Below, one piece after another: positions 19,937-30,052 of a stretch of 64,000 nt of DNA; position 1 is the first letter of the stretch; the number at the start of each line of letters is the position of its first letter. The notes under the pieces were generated by a model, which saw only the letters and a list, made by a program, of their open reading frames with translations, had not been told where the DNA came from and ran no database searches. Source of the DNA: Winogradskyella psychrotolerans (lineage in GTDB: Bacteria; Bacteroidota; Bacteroidia; Flavobacteriales; Flavobacteriaceae); assembly GCF_018860545.1 (NCBI RefSeq), contig NZ_JAHKPN010000011.1:186001-250000 (forward strand), read 5' to 3'. The position numbers and the translations under genes are program-made.

Positions 19937-20435
19937 TGTAGCAGGTATAAATAGCGTTCGGTTTATTTTACTATTACTACTACAAGTGGTAATATGTAAT
20001 CATATTGATTTTTTAGGTTATATCAATCCTTATATCTATATCATTTTTATTTTCTTATTTCCTATTCGCGAAGAGCGATTAGTATTGTTACTCATCAGCT
20101 TCCTATTAGGTATGCTAGTAGATATGTTCTCAGATTCTGGTGGAGTGCACGCTGCCGCAGCCGTTAGCTTGGCTTACGCTAGACCTGTATTGCTAAAAAG
20201 CTCATTCGGTATGTTATACGAACATCAAAGTATAAAGTTTAGCACTACTGATATTGGCAGTTTAATCGCTTATATTTCTTTAGGGACCGTAATTCATCAT
20301 TTTATACTGTTCTCATTAGAAATTTTTAACATTTCCAACATACTTTTAGTATTAAAAAAGACGTTATTTTCTAGTATCTTCACAACACTACTTAGTGTAT
20401 TGATTATAATTCTTTTTAGCCGAAACCGAAAATGA
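19929..20435 (+). CDS. mreD: rod shape-determining protein MreD
   Basis: A 168-residue integral membrane protein with about five helices (for example FILLLLLQVVICNHI and LLLISFLLGMLVDMFSDSGG). Sequence conservation in MreD is weak, but the GMLVDMFSDSGGVHAAAA pattern, the length and the position between mreC and PBP2 make the call safe. It overlaps mreC by 8 and PBP2 by 4 bases. Confidence 0.9.
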   Translation: MNSVAGINSVRFILLLLLQVVICNHIDFLGYINPYIYIIFIFLFPIREERLVLLLISFLLGMLVDMFSDSGGVHAAAAVSLAYARPVLLKSSFGMLYEHQSIKFSTTDIGSLIAYISLGTVIHHFILFSLEIFNISNILLVLKKTLFSSIFTTLLSVLIIILFSRNRK

Positions 20436-22372
20436 GAAAACTACTACTTTTAACAACCGTGATACTTGTTGGTCTCGTTTTTATTGCGCGTTTATTTTAT
20501 CTTCAAGTTTATGACAATACGGTCTATAATATTTTTGAAGACAACGCTATACGAAAAGAGTACAATTACCCTAAGCGTGGCTATGTATATGACCGAAACG
20601 GAAAATTATTAGTTGCCAACCAACCCTCTTACGATGTTATGGTTATTCCGAGAGAGGTTACACCATTAGATTCGCTAGAGATTGAAGAATTCTGTAGTCT
20701 CTTAAAAATCACAAGAGAAGATTACGATAAAAAGCTAGAAAGAGCAACCCATTATTCTCCAAGATTACCTTCACCATTTGTGCCTCAACTTTCGAAAAAA
20801 GATTATGCAGTACTTCAAGAAAAAATGAGAAAATATGAAGGCTTTTATATTCAAAAACGATCGCTTAGATCGTATCAAACAACTATTGGAGCCAATGTTT
20901 TAGGAGATATTAGCGAAGTTAATCGGTCCATAATTTCCAAGCATCCTTATTATAAACTTGGTGACCTTATAGGTAATCAAGGAATTGAAAAAACTTACGA
21001 AAACATTCTTAGAGGTGTAAAAGGTATAAAATTCATTCAAAAAGATCGGTTCAATAAAAATATTGGCCCTTTTAAAGGTGGAGTTTTAGACACCTTACCA
21101 CAGCCAGGAAAAGATATAACGATAACTATAGATTCTAATCTTCAGGCCTATGGAGAATTATTAATGCAGCATAAACGCGGAGGAATTATTGCAATAGAAC
21201 CAGGCACGGGTGAAATATTAGCAATGATTTCTGCTCCTTCTTATAATCCTAACCTACTTGTAGGGAGAGATCGTTCTAAAAACTTCTCTCAATTATATAG
21301 AGATAGCATCGCTAAACCTCTTTTTGACAGAGGATTGCAAGCTATGTACCCACCGGGTTCTCCTTTTAAAACACTCAATGCGCTTGTCGCTTTACAAGAG
21401 GGAGTTGTAACTCCAGAAGAGCGTTTTAGTTGCGCAATGGGTTACAGATATGGCAATCGTAAAATGGCTTGCCACGCACATAGAAGTCCCGTAAACCTCA
21501 ATGCTGGTGTTGCACAATCTTGTAATGCCTATTTTGCAAATGTTTATAGAAGAGTAATCGATAAATATGATACTCCTGCAGAAGGTATGGATGTATGGAG
21601 CAATCATATTAAAAGTTTCGGATTGGGTGATTATTTAAACAACGATTTATCTGTTGGACAACCAGGTAAAATTCCAAGTGCACAAACTTACGATAGAGGC
21701 TATGGTAAAAACAGATGGGGAACAACCTACACTATTTCTAATTCCATTGGTCAGGGAGAAGTACTCGCAACACCAATTCAACTTGCGAATATGGCTGCAG
21801 CTATTGGTAATCGTGGCTATTATTACACTCCGCATATTGTAAAAAATATCGAAGGCGATACGATTCCTGAAAAATATACTACGCCGAAATATACCACTAT
21901 AGACAAACGTCATTTTGAACCTGTTGTACAAGGTATGTTTGACGTTTATAACGAAGGCACTGCTTCCATGTTAAGAGTTCCGGGAATAGATATCTGCGGA
22001 AAAACAGGGACTGCAGAAAATTTCACCATTATTGACAGTGTTAAGACACAACTCACCGATCATTCAATTTTTGTGGCTTTTGCACCAAAAGACAATCCTA
22101 AAATAGCTATGGCAGTTTTTGTTGAAAATGGATATTTCGGAAGTCGATTTGCAGGTAGAATAGCAAGTTTAATGATTGAACAATATCTAAAAGGAGAAAC
22201 AACCCGAAAAGATATGGAAAATTTTGTTTTGAAATATTCTCTTGAACATGAATATGAAAAACCGTATTCAGGCGAACCTTTTGGTATTAATAGACAATCT
22301 ACACTCGATCCCGTTAGCGAAGAAGAATACCAAAATCTATTGAAACTTAGAGCTAAAATACCAAAGTCTTAA
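20432..22372 (+). CDS. mrdA: penicillin-binding protein 2 (elongasome transpeptidase)
   Basis: A 646-residue class B PBP that cross-links peptidoglycan during cell elongation. One N-terminal membrane anchor (LLLLTTVILVGLVFIARLF) is followed by the PBP dimerisation domain starting at RGYVYDRNGKLL. The transpeptidase domain has the active-site SxxK (Ser310-Pro-Phe-Lys313 in YPPGSPFKT), SxN (Ser363-Cys-Asn365) and KTG (Lys524-Thr-Gly526 in CGKTGTAEN). The partner SEDS polymerase RodA follows 3 bases downstream. Confidence 0.97.
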   Translation: MRKLLLLTTVILVGLVFIARLFYLQVYDNTVYNIFEDNAIRKEYNYPKRGYVYDRNGKLLVANQPSYDVMVIPREVTPLDSLEIEEFCSLLKITREDYDKKLERATHYSPRLPSPFVPQLSKKDYAVLQEKMRKYEGFYIQKRSLRSYQTTIGANVLGDISEVNRSIISKHPYYKLGDLIGNQGIEKTYENILRGVKGIKFIQKDRFNKNIGPFKGGVLDTLPQPGKDITITIDSNLQAYGELLMQHKRGGIIAIEPGTGEILAMISAPSYNPNLLVGRDRSKNFSQLYRDSIAKPLFDRGLQAMYPPGSPFKTLNALVALQEGVVTPEERFSCAMGYRYGNRKMACHAHRSPVNLNAGVAQSCNAYFANVYRRVIDKYDTPAEGMDVWSNHIKSFGLGDYLNNDLSVGQPGKIPSAQTYDRGYGKNRWGTTYTISNSIGQGEVLATPIQLANMAAAIGNRGYYYTPHIVKNIEGDTIPEKYTTPKYTTIDKRHFEPVVQGMFDVYNEGTASMLRVPGIDICGKTGTAENFTIIDSVKTQLTDHSIFVAFAPKDNPKIAMAVFVENGYFGSRFAGRIASLMIEQYLKGETTRKDMENFVLKYSLEHEYEKPYSGEPFGINRQSTLDPVSEEEYQNLLKLRAKIPKS

Positions 22373-22375
22373 AGC

Positions 22376-23656
22376 ATGTTAAGAGAAAACCAAAGACATT
22401 TTAAGTTTGATTGGATTACTATCATTCTATTTTTATTATTACTTGCTTTTGGGTATTTGAATATCATGTCAGCTTCGCATGTTGGTGAAATAACCAGTTA
22501 TTTTGACACAGATCAACTTTACGGCAAGCACCTTATATTTATAGGACTAACCTTTTTTCTCATCATAATAATACTATCATTTGAAGCCAAGTTCTACGAA
22601 CAGTTTGCGAGTATTATTTATTTGGTTGCTATGCTGGCATTGATAGGCTTATTTATCTTTGGAAAGGATGTTAATGGTGCACGTTCGTGGTACGGTGTTG
22701 GTAGTATGACTATTCAACCTAGTGAATTTGCTAAATTCGCTACTGCATTGGCCGTTGCTAAGTATATTAGCGACCTTCAAACAAATATGACTACCATAAA
22801 AGATCAGTTAAGAGTTGCTGCTATTATTTTCGTTCCTGCCTTACTTATTTTACTTCAAAATGATGCCGGAAGTACCATTGTTTATTTAGCTTTTTTCTTT
22901 GTTTTTTATCGTGAAGGCTTACAACAAATATACTTAGTAATCGCTCTATCTTTAATCATCCTCGCCGTTTTAGGACTTAAATTTGGTGTTATTATTACAG
23001 CAATTGTGGTGACTACAATCCTTACCGTAGTCTATTTTATCAGAAAGAAAAAGAGAGGTTCTCTTTTACAATACTTGATAGTACTTTTAGTTTCTGTTGC
23101 TTTCTCTTATGGTGTCAAACTATTTTATGAACACGGCTTAAAAGCACATCAGCAAAATAGAATCAGCTTGTGGTTGCGATTAGAAAAAGATCCAGCCAAA
23201 CTAGAACGTATGAAGAAAGCGGAAGCTTACAACCTTATTCAATCAGAGCAAGCCATAAGTTCTGGTGGTGTTTCTGGAAAAGGGTTTATGCAAGGCACAA
23301 GAACCACAGGGAAATTTGTTCCAGAACAGCATACCGATTATATTTTTAGCACCGTAGGAGAAGAATGGGGATTTTTAGGCACAAGTGCCGTCGTCTTATT
23401 ATTTGTATTGCTTATTGTTAGAGTTTTGTACTTGGCTGAAGGGCAAAAATCGCAATTCAGTCGGGTCTATGGTTATAGTGTAGCCTCTATTCTATTTATT
23501 CATTTTACCATAAATATTGGTATGGTAATGGGCTTAATTCCAACAGTTGGTATTCCTCTACCCTTTTTTAGTTATGGTGGCTCTGGACTATGGGGTTTTA
23601 CTATTTTGTTATTTATTTTCGTGAAGTTGGATAGCAATAAGATTAATGAGTGGTAA
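22376..23656 (+). CDS. rodA: rod shape-determining protein RodA (SEDS peptidoglycan polymerase)
   Basis: A 426-residue SEDS glycosyltransferase with about ten transmembrane helices. Diagnostic segments: FGYLNIMSAS, GARSWYGVGSMTIQPSEFAKF, LLQNDAGSTIVYLAFF, and the C-terminal MGLIPTVGIPLPFFSYGGSG. A basic cytoplasmic loop (RKKKRGSLL) and an extended periplasmic segment around 250-300 are typical of Bacteroidota RodA. Last gene of the rod operon, followed by a terminator. Confidence 0.96.
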   Translation: MLRENQRHFKFDWITIILFLLLLAFGYLNIMSASHVGEITSYFDTDQLYGKHLIFIGLTFFLIIIILSFEAKFYEQFASIIYLVAMLALIGLFIFGKDVNGARSWYGVGSMTIQPSEFAKFATALAVAKYISDLQTNMTTIKDQLRVAAIIFVPALLILLQNDAGSTIVYLAFFFVFYREGLQQIYLVIALSLIILAVLGLKFGVIITAIVVTTILTVVYFIRKKKRGSLLQYLIVLLVSVAFSYGVKLFYEHGLKAHQQNRISLWLRLEKDPAKLERMKKAEAYNLIQSEQAISSGGVSGKGFMQGTRTTGKFVPEQHTDYIFSTVGEEWGFLGTSAVVLLFVLLIVRVLYLAEGQKSQFSRVYGYSVASILFIHFTINIGMVMGLIPTVGIPLPFFSYGGSGLWGFTILLFIFVKLDSNKINEW

Positions 23657-23660
23657 ATAA

Positions 23661-23692
23661 AAAAGACCACTTTTTACAGTAGTCTTTTTTTT
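23661..23692 (+). terminator. intrinsic terminator after rodA
   Basis: Stem GACCACT / AGTAGTC with one C-A mismatch, flanked by A and T runs; it can work in both directions between convergent rodA and valS. Confidence 0.6.
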
Positions 23693-23709
23693 AATAATCT
23701 TAAAAACAA

Positions 23710-23742
23710 AAACCTACAAGGTTTTAAAAACCTTGCAGGTTT
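23710..23742. repeat. palindromic repeat, family AACCTnnAAGGTTTT
   Basis: Left arm AAACCTACAAGGTTTT and right arm AAAACCTTGCAGGTTT around a single central base, with one mismatched pair. Related copies lie at 42204-42240 and 47746-47776, with a degenerate one near 52884-52917. It sits between the 3' ends of rodA and valS. Confidence 0.7.
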
Positions 23743-23749
23743 AACATAT

Positions 23750-26380
23750 CTATTTCAAACTAGCCAAACTAGCGTTTATAGTTTCAATCTTTGCCAAAGC
23801 ATCAGCTTCCTTCTTCTTCTCCGAAGCTACAACTTGCTCAGGTGCTCCTGCAACAAAGCGTTCATTAGATAGTTTCTTCTGAACGGATTTTAAAAAGCCT
23901 TCGGTATAATTTAACTCATCCGTTAACTTTTTAATTTCAGCCTCAATATCTATACTACCTTCCATAGGAATAAAGTATTCATTCGATTTTACTCTGTATG
24001 TCAACGCCCCTTCAACAGCTTCTGTTACATAGTCAAAGCTTTCAAGGTTTCCAAGTTTAGAAATCACCTCATCAAACGTAGGATTTACATTTTCGTTATT
24101 TACGACAGAAAAACTTATCGCATCTTTAAAGGCAATATTCTTTTGCTTTCTTATATTTCTTAATCCTGAAATTACTTCAGATGCAAATTCAAACTCAGAA
24201 ATCAAAGTATGATTAATTGATTTTGATTCTGGCCACTTAGCAACGATTAAGGCTTCTTCCGGAGAACGCTCCTTAATATATTGCCATATATCCTCAGTTA
24301 AAAATGGCATAAAGGGGTGTACTATTTTTAAATTATCTTCAAAAATTGACATCACTTTTTCATAAGTCGTTTTATCAATGGGTTGCTGATAAGCTGGTTT
24401 TACCATCTCTAACATCCAACCACAAAAATCATCATAAATCAACTTATAAATTGCCATTAAAGCATCACTTAATCTGTATTTACTAAAATGGTCTTCGATT
24501 TCTACTAGTACAGACTGAAACTTAGCCTCATACCATTCTAAAGCAATTTTACTAGAGTTTGGTTGTGGAATATCTGCAACATCCCATAGATTAGTTAATT
24601 GAAAGGCATTCCATATTTTATTTCCAAAACCTTTTCCTTGCTGACATAAGGCTTCATCAAACATTAAATCATTTCCTGCAGCTGAACTTAGCAGTAAACC
24701 TACTCTAACTCCATCCGCAGTATATTCTTCAATAAGTTTTAAGGCATCTGGTGAATTACCTAAAGACTTAGACATCTTTCGTCGTTGCTTATCTCTAACT
24801 AATCCTGTTAGGTATACATTTTCAAAAGGCTTTTCATCTTTATACTTGTAACCCGCAATAATCATACGCGCTACCCAAAAAAATAAAATATCTGGTCCAG
24901 TTACTAAATCGTTGGTTGGATAATAATATTTTATTTCTTCATTTTCAGGATTCCGAATACCGTCAAATACGCTAATTGGCCACAGCCAAGATGAAAACCA
25001 AGTATCTAAAGCATCCGTGTCTTGAGTTAAGTCATTAGTGGTTAGCTCTTCCTTACCCGTTTTCTCTTTTGCTAATTTTAATGCCTCCTCTGTACTTTCA
25101 GCAACTACAAAATCTTCTTTTCCATCTCCATAGAAATACGCAGGAATTTGTTGTCCCCAAAGTAATTGACGTGAGATATTCCAATCGCGAATGTTCTCCA
25201 TCCAATGGCGATAGGTGTTTTCAAACTTCTTTGGAAATAATTTTACATCACCAGTTTTTAAAACCGCATCAATAGCAGGTTGTGCTAAATCTTCCATCTT
25301 TAAAAACCATTGGTCACTTAATCTTGGTTCGATGACCGCTTTGGTACGTTCTGAAGTCCCTACTTTATTAATATGATTTTCAGTCTTCACTAAAATACCA
25401 GCCTCTTCTAATTCTGTAGTAATGGCTTTTCTAACCACAAAACGATCTTGACCTTCATAATGCATTCCGAAGCTATTTAAACTCGCATCAGCATTAAAAA
25501 TATCAACCACTTCTAAATTATGTCTGTCACCTAAAACTTTATCGTTTTCATCGTGAGCAGGTGTTACTTTTAAGCAACCTGTACCGAACTCAACATCAAC
25601 ATAGTCGTCTTCGATAATTGGAATGACGCGTCCGCAAATAGGCACAATCGCTTTCTTCCCTTTTAAATGTGTAAAACGTTCATCATTTGGATTAATACAG
25701 ATCGCCGTATCTCCAAAAATGGTTTCGGGTCTTGTAGTAGCAATGGTTAATTTTTCATCACTACCTTCAACCTTATATTCTAAATAATAAAGCAAGCCTT
25801 GTTTTTCAACATGAATAACTTCCTCATCAGACAACGTTGTTTTTGCTTCCGGATCCCAGTTTACCATTCGGTAACCTCTATAAATAAGACCTTTGTTGTA
25901 TAAATCTACAAACACTTTAATTACAGCTTCAGACATATCGTCATCCATTGTGAATTTTGTACGGTCCCAATCACAAGAACACCCTAACTTTTTGAGTTGT
26001 TCTAAAATGACTCCACCGTATTCTTCTGTCCATTCCCAAGCGTGCTCAAGGAATTCTTCACGTGATAAATCATTTTTATCAATGCCTTGTTCCTTAAGTT
26101 TAGCTACAACTTTAGCTTCTGTAGCAATTGAAGCATGATCAGTTCCAGGAACCCAACATGCATTTTTGCCTAATAAACGTGCACGACGAATTAATACATC
26201 TTGAATCGTATTGTTCAACATATGTCCCATATGCAATATTCCTGTCACGTTTGGTGGAGGAATTACGATGGTATAAGGTTCTCTTTCGTCTGGTTTAGAA
26301 TGAAAGTATTTGTGCTCCATCCAGTAGTCGTACCACTTGTTTTCTACTGAAGACGCATTATATTTAGATGGAATTTCCAT
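23750..26380 (-). CDS. valS: valyl-tRNA synthetase
   Basis: A class I aminoacyl-tRNA synthetase of 876 residues that charges tRNA-Val and edits misactivated Thr. The HIGH motif is His50-Met-Gly-His ([10 protein letters not shown]), the CP1 editing domain follows ([11 protein letters not shown]), then [12 protein letters not shown] near residue 537, an anticodon-binding helical domain, and a C-terminal coiled-coil arm ([18 protein letters not shown]). The ATG at 26380 (MEIPSKYNA) is chosen; an upstream in-frame ATG at 26413 overlaps the probable -7 box. Confidence 0.98.
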   Translation of the reverse strand: MEIPSKYNASSVENKWYDYWMEHKYFHSKPDEREPYTIVIPPPNVTGILHMGHMLNNTIQDVLIRRARLLGKNACWVPGTDHASIATEAKVVAKLKEQGIDKNDLSREEFLEHAWEWTEEYGGVILEQLKKLGCSCDWDRTKFTMDDDMSEAVIKVFVDLYNKGLIYRGYRMVNWDPEAKTTLSDEEVIHVEKQGLLYYLEYKVEGSDEKLTIATTRPETIFGDTAICINPNDERFTHLKGKKAIVPICGRVIPIIEDDYVDVEFGTGCLKVTPAHDENDKVLGDRHNLEVVDIFNADASLNSFGMHYEGQDRFVVRKAITTELEEAGILVKTENHINKVGTSERTKAVIEPRLSDQWFLKMEDLAQPAIDAVLKTGDVKLFPKKFENTYRHWMENIRDWNISRQLLWGQQIPAYFYGDGKEDFVVAESTEEALKLAKEKTGKEELTTNDLTQDTDALDTWFSSWLWPISVFDGIRNPENEEIKYYYPTNDLVTGPDILFFWVARMIIAGYKYKDEKPFENVYLTGLVRDKQRRKMSKSLGNSPDALKLIEEYTADGVRVGLLLSSAAGNDLMFDEALCQQGKGFGNKIWNAFQLTNLWDVADIPQPNSSKIALEWYEAKFQSVLVEIEDHFSKYRLSDALMAIYKLIYDDFCGWMLEMVKPAYQQPIDKTTYEKVMSIFEDNLKIVHPFMPFLTEDIWQYIKERSPEEALIVAKWPESKSINHTLISEFEFASEVISGLRNIRKQKNIAFKDAISFSVVNNENVNPTFDEVISKLGNLESFDYVTEAVEGALTYRVKSNEYFIPMEGSIDIEAEIKKLTDELNYTEGFLKSVQKKLSNERFVAGAPEQVVASEKKKEADALAKIETINASLASLK

Positions 26381-26410
26381 GTTTTGGTATTGTTTTTGTA
26401 ATAGAACTGT

Positions 26411-26418
26411 CAAAAGTA
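26411..26418 (-). promoter_or_regulatory. -7 promoter box for valS
   Basis: Minus strand reads TACTTTTG, a TAnnTTTG match 31 bases before the chosen start, which helps decide that start. Confidence 0.5.
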
Positions 26419-26534
26419 CTTATAATTCCTTTTTTGAAAAATTATTAACGTAACAATATGGGTTTAATAGCCAAAATTTCTGTTAAATGGAGTGTATTAC
26501 GTCTAATAAATTTTGTTAGGAATGAAAAAGTAAC

Positions 26535-26542
26535 TAAGTTTG
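26535..26542 (+). promoter_or_regulatory. -7 promoter box (TAAGTTTG) for the DUF1573 gene
   Basis: TAnnTTTG match 17 bases before the start codon. Confidence 0.5.
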
Positions 26543-26558
26543 ACTAATCAAAATCAAA

Positions 26559-26987
26559 ATGATGAAAAATTTAATAACAGTATTATTTGTAGGATTAATG
26601 AGTCTTGGTTCATTTGCTCAAGAAAAAGTAGCAAAAATTGAATTTAAGACCGATGTGATAGATTACGGTACCATTGAAAAAGGTGCTGATGGAGTTAGAG
26701 TTTTTGAATTTACCAATACAGGAGATGCGCCATTGGTGATTTCTAATGTAAAATCAACGTGCGGTTGTACAGTACCTAAAAAACCCGAAGGCCCAATTAT
26801 GCCAGGTGAAACAGGTAAAATAGAAGTAAAATACGACACTAAGAGAGTTAACCCAATTAGAAAAACAATCACTGTTTTTTCTAATGCAGAAACTCCAACA
26901 GTAGCGTTAAAAATAAAAGGATTGGTTGTAGATTCTAACAAGACTAGTGTTTTAGAAAAGAAAAGTAAAAGTATGCTTGAGCAATAA
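26559..26987 (+). CDS. exported DUF1573-domain protein
   Basis: A 142-residue protein with a signal peptide (NLITVLFVGLMSLGSFAQ) and a single DUF1573 immunoglobulin-like domain (YGTIEKGADGVRVFEFTNTGDAPLVI; STCGCTVPKKPEGPIMPGETG; a closing KIKGLV strand). The SxCGCT motif is the family mark. These small exported proteins are common in Bacteroidota and of unknown role. Two adjacent ATGs (26559 and 26562) are equally possible starts. Divergent from valS. Confidence 0.9.
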   Translation: MMKNLITVLFVGLMSLGSFAQEKVAKIEFKTDVIDYGTIEKGADGVRVFEFTNTGDAPLVISNVKSTCGCTVPKKPEGPIMPGETGKIEVKYDTKRVNPIRKTITVFSNAETPTVALKIKGLVVDSNKTSVLEKKSKSMLEQ

Positions 26988-27010
26988 TCAAGACTACATA
27001 TTAATAACTT

Positions 27011-27046
27011 AAAAATGAGCTCTCAAATTGAGAGCTCATTTTTTTA
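27011..27046 (+). terminator. intrinsic terminator after the DUF1573 gene
   Basis: Stem AATGAGCTCTC / GAGAGCTCATT with a five-base loop, followed by a T run. Confidence 0.85.
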
Positions 27047-27106
27047 TGTATTTTTCCAATATACTATAAGATTTTTCAGAACTTAGCATTTTAAAATCTA
27101 TACCAA

Positions 27107-28297
27107 ATGCCATCAATATCAAATAAGGGCATCCAGATGCCAGAATCACCAATTAGAAAATTGGTTCCTTATGCTGAAGAAGCTCAAAAAAAAGGAAAAA
27201 ACATATACTACCTTAATATAGGTCAGCCAGATATAAAAACTCCACAAGTCGCACTAGATGCTATAAAAAACACAACCATTGAGACGCTAGCATATAGCAG
27301 ATCTGAAGGTGCTGAGAGCTACAGAATAAAGATTTCGGATTATTATAAGCGCAATTCTATAGTGGTTTCTCATAATGATATCATTGTAACTACCGGAGGT
27401 AGTGAAGCGTTATTATTTGCTTTTGGCAGCATTATGGACGAAGGTGATGAAATCATCATTCCAGAGCCATTTTACGCTAATTACAATGGCTTCTCAACAG
27501 CTTCTGGCGTGAAAGTTGTACCAGTAATTTCTAAAATTGAAGATAATTTTGCTTTACCTCCAATAGAAGAATTCGAGAAATTAATCACAGCAAAGACCAA
27601 AGCTATTTTAATTTGTAACCCAGGGAATCCTACAGGTTATTTATATTCAAAAGAAGAGATAAAGCAATTAGCAGACATTGTAAAGAAGCACGATTTATTT
27701 TTAATCGCTGACGAAGTTTACAGAGAATTTGTTTATGATGGTGTTGATCATTATTCCATTTTACAGGAACCAGGTTTAGAAGAGCATGCTATTATAATTG
27801 ATTCGGTTTCTAAACGTTACAGTATGTGTGGTGCACGTATCGGTTATTTAGTGTCAAAGAATACGGAGTTTATAAAAACAGCTTTAAAATTTGCTCAAGC
27901 TAGATTGAGTCCACCGACTTTAGCACAAATTGCAAGTGAAGCCGCATTAGATACACCTCAAAGTTATTTTGATGACGTAAAAGAGGAATACGTAAAACGC
28001 CGAAATACCCTAATTGAAGGATTAGAGAAAATTGAAGGCGTTAAGGTTGCAAAACCAAATGGAGCATTTTATTGTATCGCCGAGTTACCCGTAAAAAATT
28101 CAGATCATTTTGCGAAATGGTTACTGGAATCTTTTGATTACAATAACGATACTGTGATGGTAGCACCAGCTGCGGGTTTCTATTCTACACCTGGAGTTGG
28201 CTTAAACCAAATCCGTATCGCATACGTCTTAAATAATGAAAGTTTAAAAACTGCTGTTAAAATCTTAGAAGAAGCATTAAAAGTATACAAAGACTAA
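27107..28297 (+). CDS. class I/II pyridoxal-phosphate aminotransferase (aspartate aminotransferase-like)
   Basis: A 396-residue fold-type I PLP enzyme. Seen are LNIGQPDIKTP, the cofactor-phosphate region TTGGSEALLFA, ICNPGNPTGYLYS, IADEVYREFVYDG, and the Schiff-base Lys236 in DSVSKRYSMCGARIGY. The C-terminal Arg (NQIRIAY) binds the substrate carboxylate. Likely an aspartate or aromatic aminotransferase; exact specificity is not readable. Its stop codon overlaps the murB start (TAATG), so the two are coupled. Confidence 0.92.
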   Translation: MPSISNKGIQMPESPIRKLVPYAEEAQKKGKNIYYLNIGQPDIKTPQVALDAIKNTTIETLAYSRSEGAESYRIKISDYYKRNSIVVSHNDIIVTTGGSEALLFAFGSIMDEGDEIIIPEPFYANYNGFSTASGVKVVPVISKIEDNFALPPIEEFEKLITAKTKAILICNPGNPTGYLYSKEEIKQLADIVKKHDLFLIADEVYREFVYDGVDHYSILQEPGLEEHAIIIDSVSKRYSMCGARIGYLVSKNTEFIKTALKFAQARLSPPTLAQIASEAALDTPQSYFDDVKEEYVKRRNTLIEGLEKIEGVKVAKPNGAFYCIAELPVKNSDHFAKWLLESFDYNNDTVMVAPAAGFYSTPGVGLNQIRIAYVLNNESLKTAVKILEEALKVYKD

Positions 28298-29310
28298 TGA
28301 CCATTATTAACAATGCTTCGTTAAAACCGTTTAATACCTTTGGTATAGATGCTAAGGCACAATCCTATTGTGATATTAGCACTATCGAAAATCTTATTTC
28401 TGTTTTAAAAGACTATCACGCATCTCCTTTATTTATTTTAGGAGGAGGAAGCAACATGTTGTTAACTAAAGATATTGAAGCCTTAGTACTTCATATTAAT
28501 TTAAAAGGCATTGAAGTTATCAGCGAAACTGACCATTCTGTTATTGTTAAAGCAATGGCTGGTGAAAACTGGCACAACTTTGTAGTTTGGTGTTTAGAAC
28601 ACAACTATGGAGGTATTGAAAATTTATCATTAATACCAGGGAATATTGGTACCGCTCCAATCCAAAATATCGGAGCTTATGGAGTTGAGCTTAAAGATGT
28701 ATTCGTAAGTTGTGAGGCGATAAAAATAGACGATCAATCTGTAAAAACTTTTTCAAAAGAAGACGCTAACTTTGGCTATAGAGAATCTATTTTTAAACAA
28801 GATTTAAAAGACCAATACATCATTACAAGTGTTAACCTTGAACTCTCTAAGACCAAGCATCAATTATATACGGATTACGGAGTAATTAGAAATGAACTAG
28901 ACGCCAACGGCATAACAGCACCAACGATCCAAGATATCTCTAAAGCTGTAATTACAATAAGACAAACTAAATTACCAGATCCAAAGGAGATTGGTAATAG
29001 TGGTAGTTTCTTTAAGAATCCAATAATTTCGGCTAAAGAATTCAGTGAGTTAGAATGTAACTTTCCAGATGTACCGTCTTATAAAATATCTGATGATGCT
29101 ATAAAAGTACCTGCTGGATGGCTTATTGAAAAAGCAGGATTTAAAGGTAAGCGTTTTAATGATTATGGTGTTCACAAGAAACAAGCCTTAGTTTTGGTTA
29201 ATTATGGCAATGCAAGTGGGAAAGAGATTTTTGAATTGGCGCAATTGATACAAAAAACAGTAAAACGATTGTTTAATATTAGTATAGAAACTGAAGTGAA
29301 TATAATATAA
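28297..29310 (+). CDS. murB: UDP-N-acetylenolpyruvoylglucosamine reductase MurB
   Basis: A 337-residue FAD enzyme that reduces enolpyruvyl-UDP-GlcNAc to UDP-MurNAc in peptidoglycan synthesis. FAD-binding LGGGSNMLLT and SLIPGNIGTAPIQNIGAYGVE, the YRES motif (FGYRESIFK), and GNSGSFFKNP with the catalytic serine are present. Length and the long C-terminal region fit the type I (E. coli-like) group. Overlaps the aminotransferase stop by one base. Confidence 0.96.
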   Translation: MTIINNASLKPFNTFGIDAKAQSYCDISTIENLISVLKDYHASPLFILGGGSNMLLTKDIEALVLHINLKGIEVISETDHSVIVKAMAGENWHNFVVWCLEHNYGGIENLSLIPGNIGTAPIQNIGAYGVELKDVFVSCEAIKIDDQSVKTFSKEDANFGYRESIFKQDLKDQYIITSVNLELSKTKHQLYTDYGVIRNELDANGITAPTIQDISKAVITIRQTKLPDPKEIGNSGSFFKNPIISAKEFSELECNFPDVPSYKISDDAIKVPAGWLIEKAGFKGKRFNDYGVHKKQALVLVNYGNASGKEIFELAQLIQKTVKRLFNISIETEVNII

Positions 29311-29312
29311 AG

Positions 29313-29342
29313 CAAAAGTCACAGTTTAAATTGTGACTTTTG
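29313..29342 (+). terminator. hairpin after murB
   Basis: Perfect eleven-base stem CAAAAGTCACA / TGTGACTTTTG around an eight-base loop directly after the stop codon. The T run is short, so termination strength is uncertain. Confidence 0.6.
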
Positions 29343-29507
29343 AATTTAGAATAATTTCTATTTGAAAATGCTATTAATCAACCTCTTATGAAGATAAAAT
29401 CATTCTAAGACTTTATATTAAGCACCTTTAAGGTGTATTTAATTATATTTACGTTCAGAAATACAATTTAGACGTTTTAACTATCTATAAAATAAGATTT
29501 TAACACT

Positions 29508-30041
29508 TTGAGTATAACACCTACAGAACAAAAGATTATCGATTACCTTCAACAAGGAGATAAACGTGCTTTAGATTTGCTTTACGACAACTATTCTAAT
29601 AGTCTTTATGGTGTTATTTTAAAAATAACAGTAAATGAAGAAGTGGCGCAAGATGCTTTACAAGAAACCTTTGTTAAAGTTTGGAAAAACGCTTCAAAGT
29701 ACGACGCTTCTAAAGCAAAACTCTTTACTTGGTTGTTTCGTATTGCACGAAATACAGCCATAGACAAACTGCGTAGTTTTAATAATCGGTACCATAAAGA
29801 AGTCCAAATTGAAACATCTAACGTATATATCTTACCAACAACAAATTTTAACGAAGATGTCATGGACATTAAAAAGCATGTTGGAGGACTAGAAGAAAAA
29901 TATCAAATTGTGTTGGATGCCTTATTTTTTCAAGGAATGACACAACAAGAAGCCAGTGATGAATTAGACATTCCGCTTGGCACAATTAAATCTAGATTAA
30001 AAATAGGATTGAGAGAACTGAAAAAGGTTTACAATCCATAA
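29508..30041 (+). CDS. ECF-type RNA polymerase sigma factor
   Basis: A 177-residue sigma-70-family ECF factor. Region 2 (DNYSNSLYGVIL; EVAQDALQETFVKVWKN; FTWLFRIARNTAIDKLRS) and region 4 (MTQQEASDELDIPLGTIKSRL) are clear. The start is TTG at 29508; no ATG lies near the N-terminus in this frame, and the TTG gives the full region 2. The anti-sigma gene follows after 11 bases, so its activity should be held by that partner. Target promoters unknown. Confidence 0.92.
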   Translation: MSITPTEQKIIDYLQQGDKRALDLLYDNYSNSLYGVILKITVNEEVAQDALQETFVKVWKNASKYDASKAKLFTWLFRIARNTAIDKLRSFNNRYHKEVQIETSNVYILPTTNFNEDVMDIKKHVGGLEEKYQIVLDALFFQGMTQQEASDELDIPLGTIKSRLKIGLRELKKVYNP

Positions 30042-30052
30042 ATTATTTGATC